Origin: Ophiosphaerella korrae
Lineage: Eukaryota; Ascomycota; Dothideomycetes; Pleosporales; Phaeosphaeriaceae
Assembly (NCBI GenBank): GCA_028456385.1
Contig: JALNQF010000236.1
Coordinates: 1-64,000, forward strand
Direction of reading: 5' to 3'
Length of the DNA: 64,000 nucleotides
Shown here: piece by piece, positions 63,787 to 64,000 of the stretch
Layout of the letters: the number at the start of each line of letters is the position of its first letter
How positions within the stretch are numbered: position 1 is the first letter of the stretch
The notes under the pieces: model-generated
The model's database searches: none
Told to the model about the DNA's origin: nothing
Seen by the model: the letters and a program-made list of their open reading frames with translations, nothing else
Translations under genes and position numbers: made by a program

Positions 63787-64000
63787 TATTATAGTTATAA
63801 CAAGAGAAAACTAATTTAAGCTAATTAGCCCTACTATAGATAACGACAACACATACAATCTATAGGAAAACGAACTAGACTAAAAAACTAACTACAATAG
63901 GAACACGTAATAGATTTATAATTTACAATCTTAGTAAATACAAAGTACAAAGCTAAATACGTAATAGATTTGTAATTTATAATCTTAGTAAACACGAAGT
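63787..64000 (+). repeat. Start of another LTR (type A or C), cut by window end
   Basis: Begins TATTATAGTTATAACAAGAG inside the E10 LTR, with left flank GTAAC (63782-63786). Two type A-like units are visible from about 63905. Whether it is a solo LTR or the 5' end of a complete element lies beyond the window. Confidence 0.82.

Overview
The window looks like heterochromatin from a filamentous ascomycete (Pezizomycotina). It is very AT-rich, TpA is strongly over-represented, and CpA/TpG are scarce. Almost everything readable is a dead transposon whose lost codons are explained by C-to-T change at CpA on either strand, which is the signature of repeat-induced point mutation (RIP). I found no intact host gene, rRNA, tRNA or CRISPR array. 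The genus cannot be named from this sequence.

Nearly the whole window is one family of Ty3/gypsy chromoviruses, full length about 6.9-7.0 kb, inserted into one another in both orientations. Layout of an element: 5' LTR (about 360-500 bp), gag with two CCHC zinc knuckles, aspartic protease, reverse transcriptase, RNase H, integrase (HHCC and DD35E), C-terminal chromodomain, a roughly 600 bp 3' region that is open on the antisense strand, a purine-rich tract, and the 3' LTR. I number the elements E1 to E12.

Left block (1-19117): E1 (+, 5' end outside the window) is split at 3780/10799 by the complete E2 (-, 3781-10798, duplication TATAG). E1 ends in its LTR at 12065 and sits inside the gag of E3 (-). 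The 5' LTR of E3 ends at 13885 and is inserted in the RT of E4, a different gypsy lineage (-, 13886 to about 17390). E5 (+, about 17390-19117) is a third gypsy type with gag and protease only.

Middle block (19118-43945): minus-strand elements E6, E8 and E9, with the complete E7 (+, 25335-32364, duplication ACCTA) inserted in E8. Four LTR ends here (19118, 24137, 38212, 43945) have flanks that do not match each other, so the block was rearranged after insertion or is misassembled.

Right block (43946-64000): E10 (+) carries a 1849 bp pogo/Fot1-like DNA transposon (44556-46404, TA duplication). It is split again at 48491/62841 by E11 (-, 48492-62840, duplication ACTAC). E11 contains the complete E12 (+, 50153-57056) and a solo LTR (58370-58864, duplication ATAAC). 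The 3' LTR of E10 is broken at 63786 by another LTR that runs off the window.

The LTRs fall into three structural types. Type A carries an internal repeat of about 45 bp. Type B carries instead a partly palindromic unit of about 30 bp. Type C has B-like sequence at one end and A-like sequence at the other. The most interesting observations are the unmatched LTR ends, the modular LTRs with unit-number changes inside single elements, and the shared antisense reading frame near the 3' end. All coordinates and homologies come from reading the sequence by eye; none was checked by a search.
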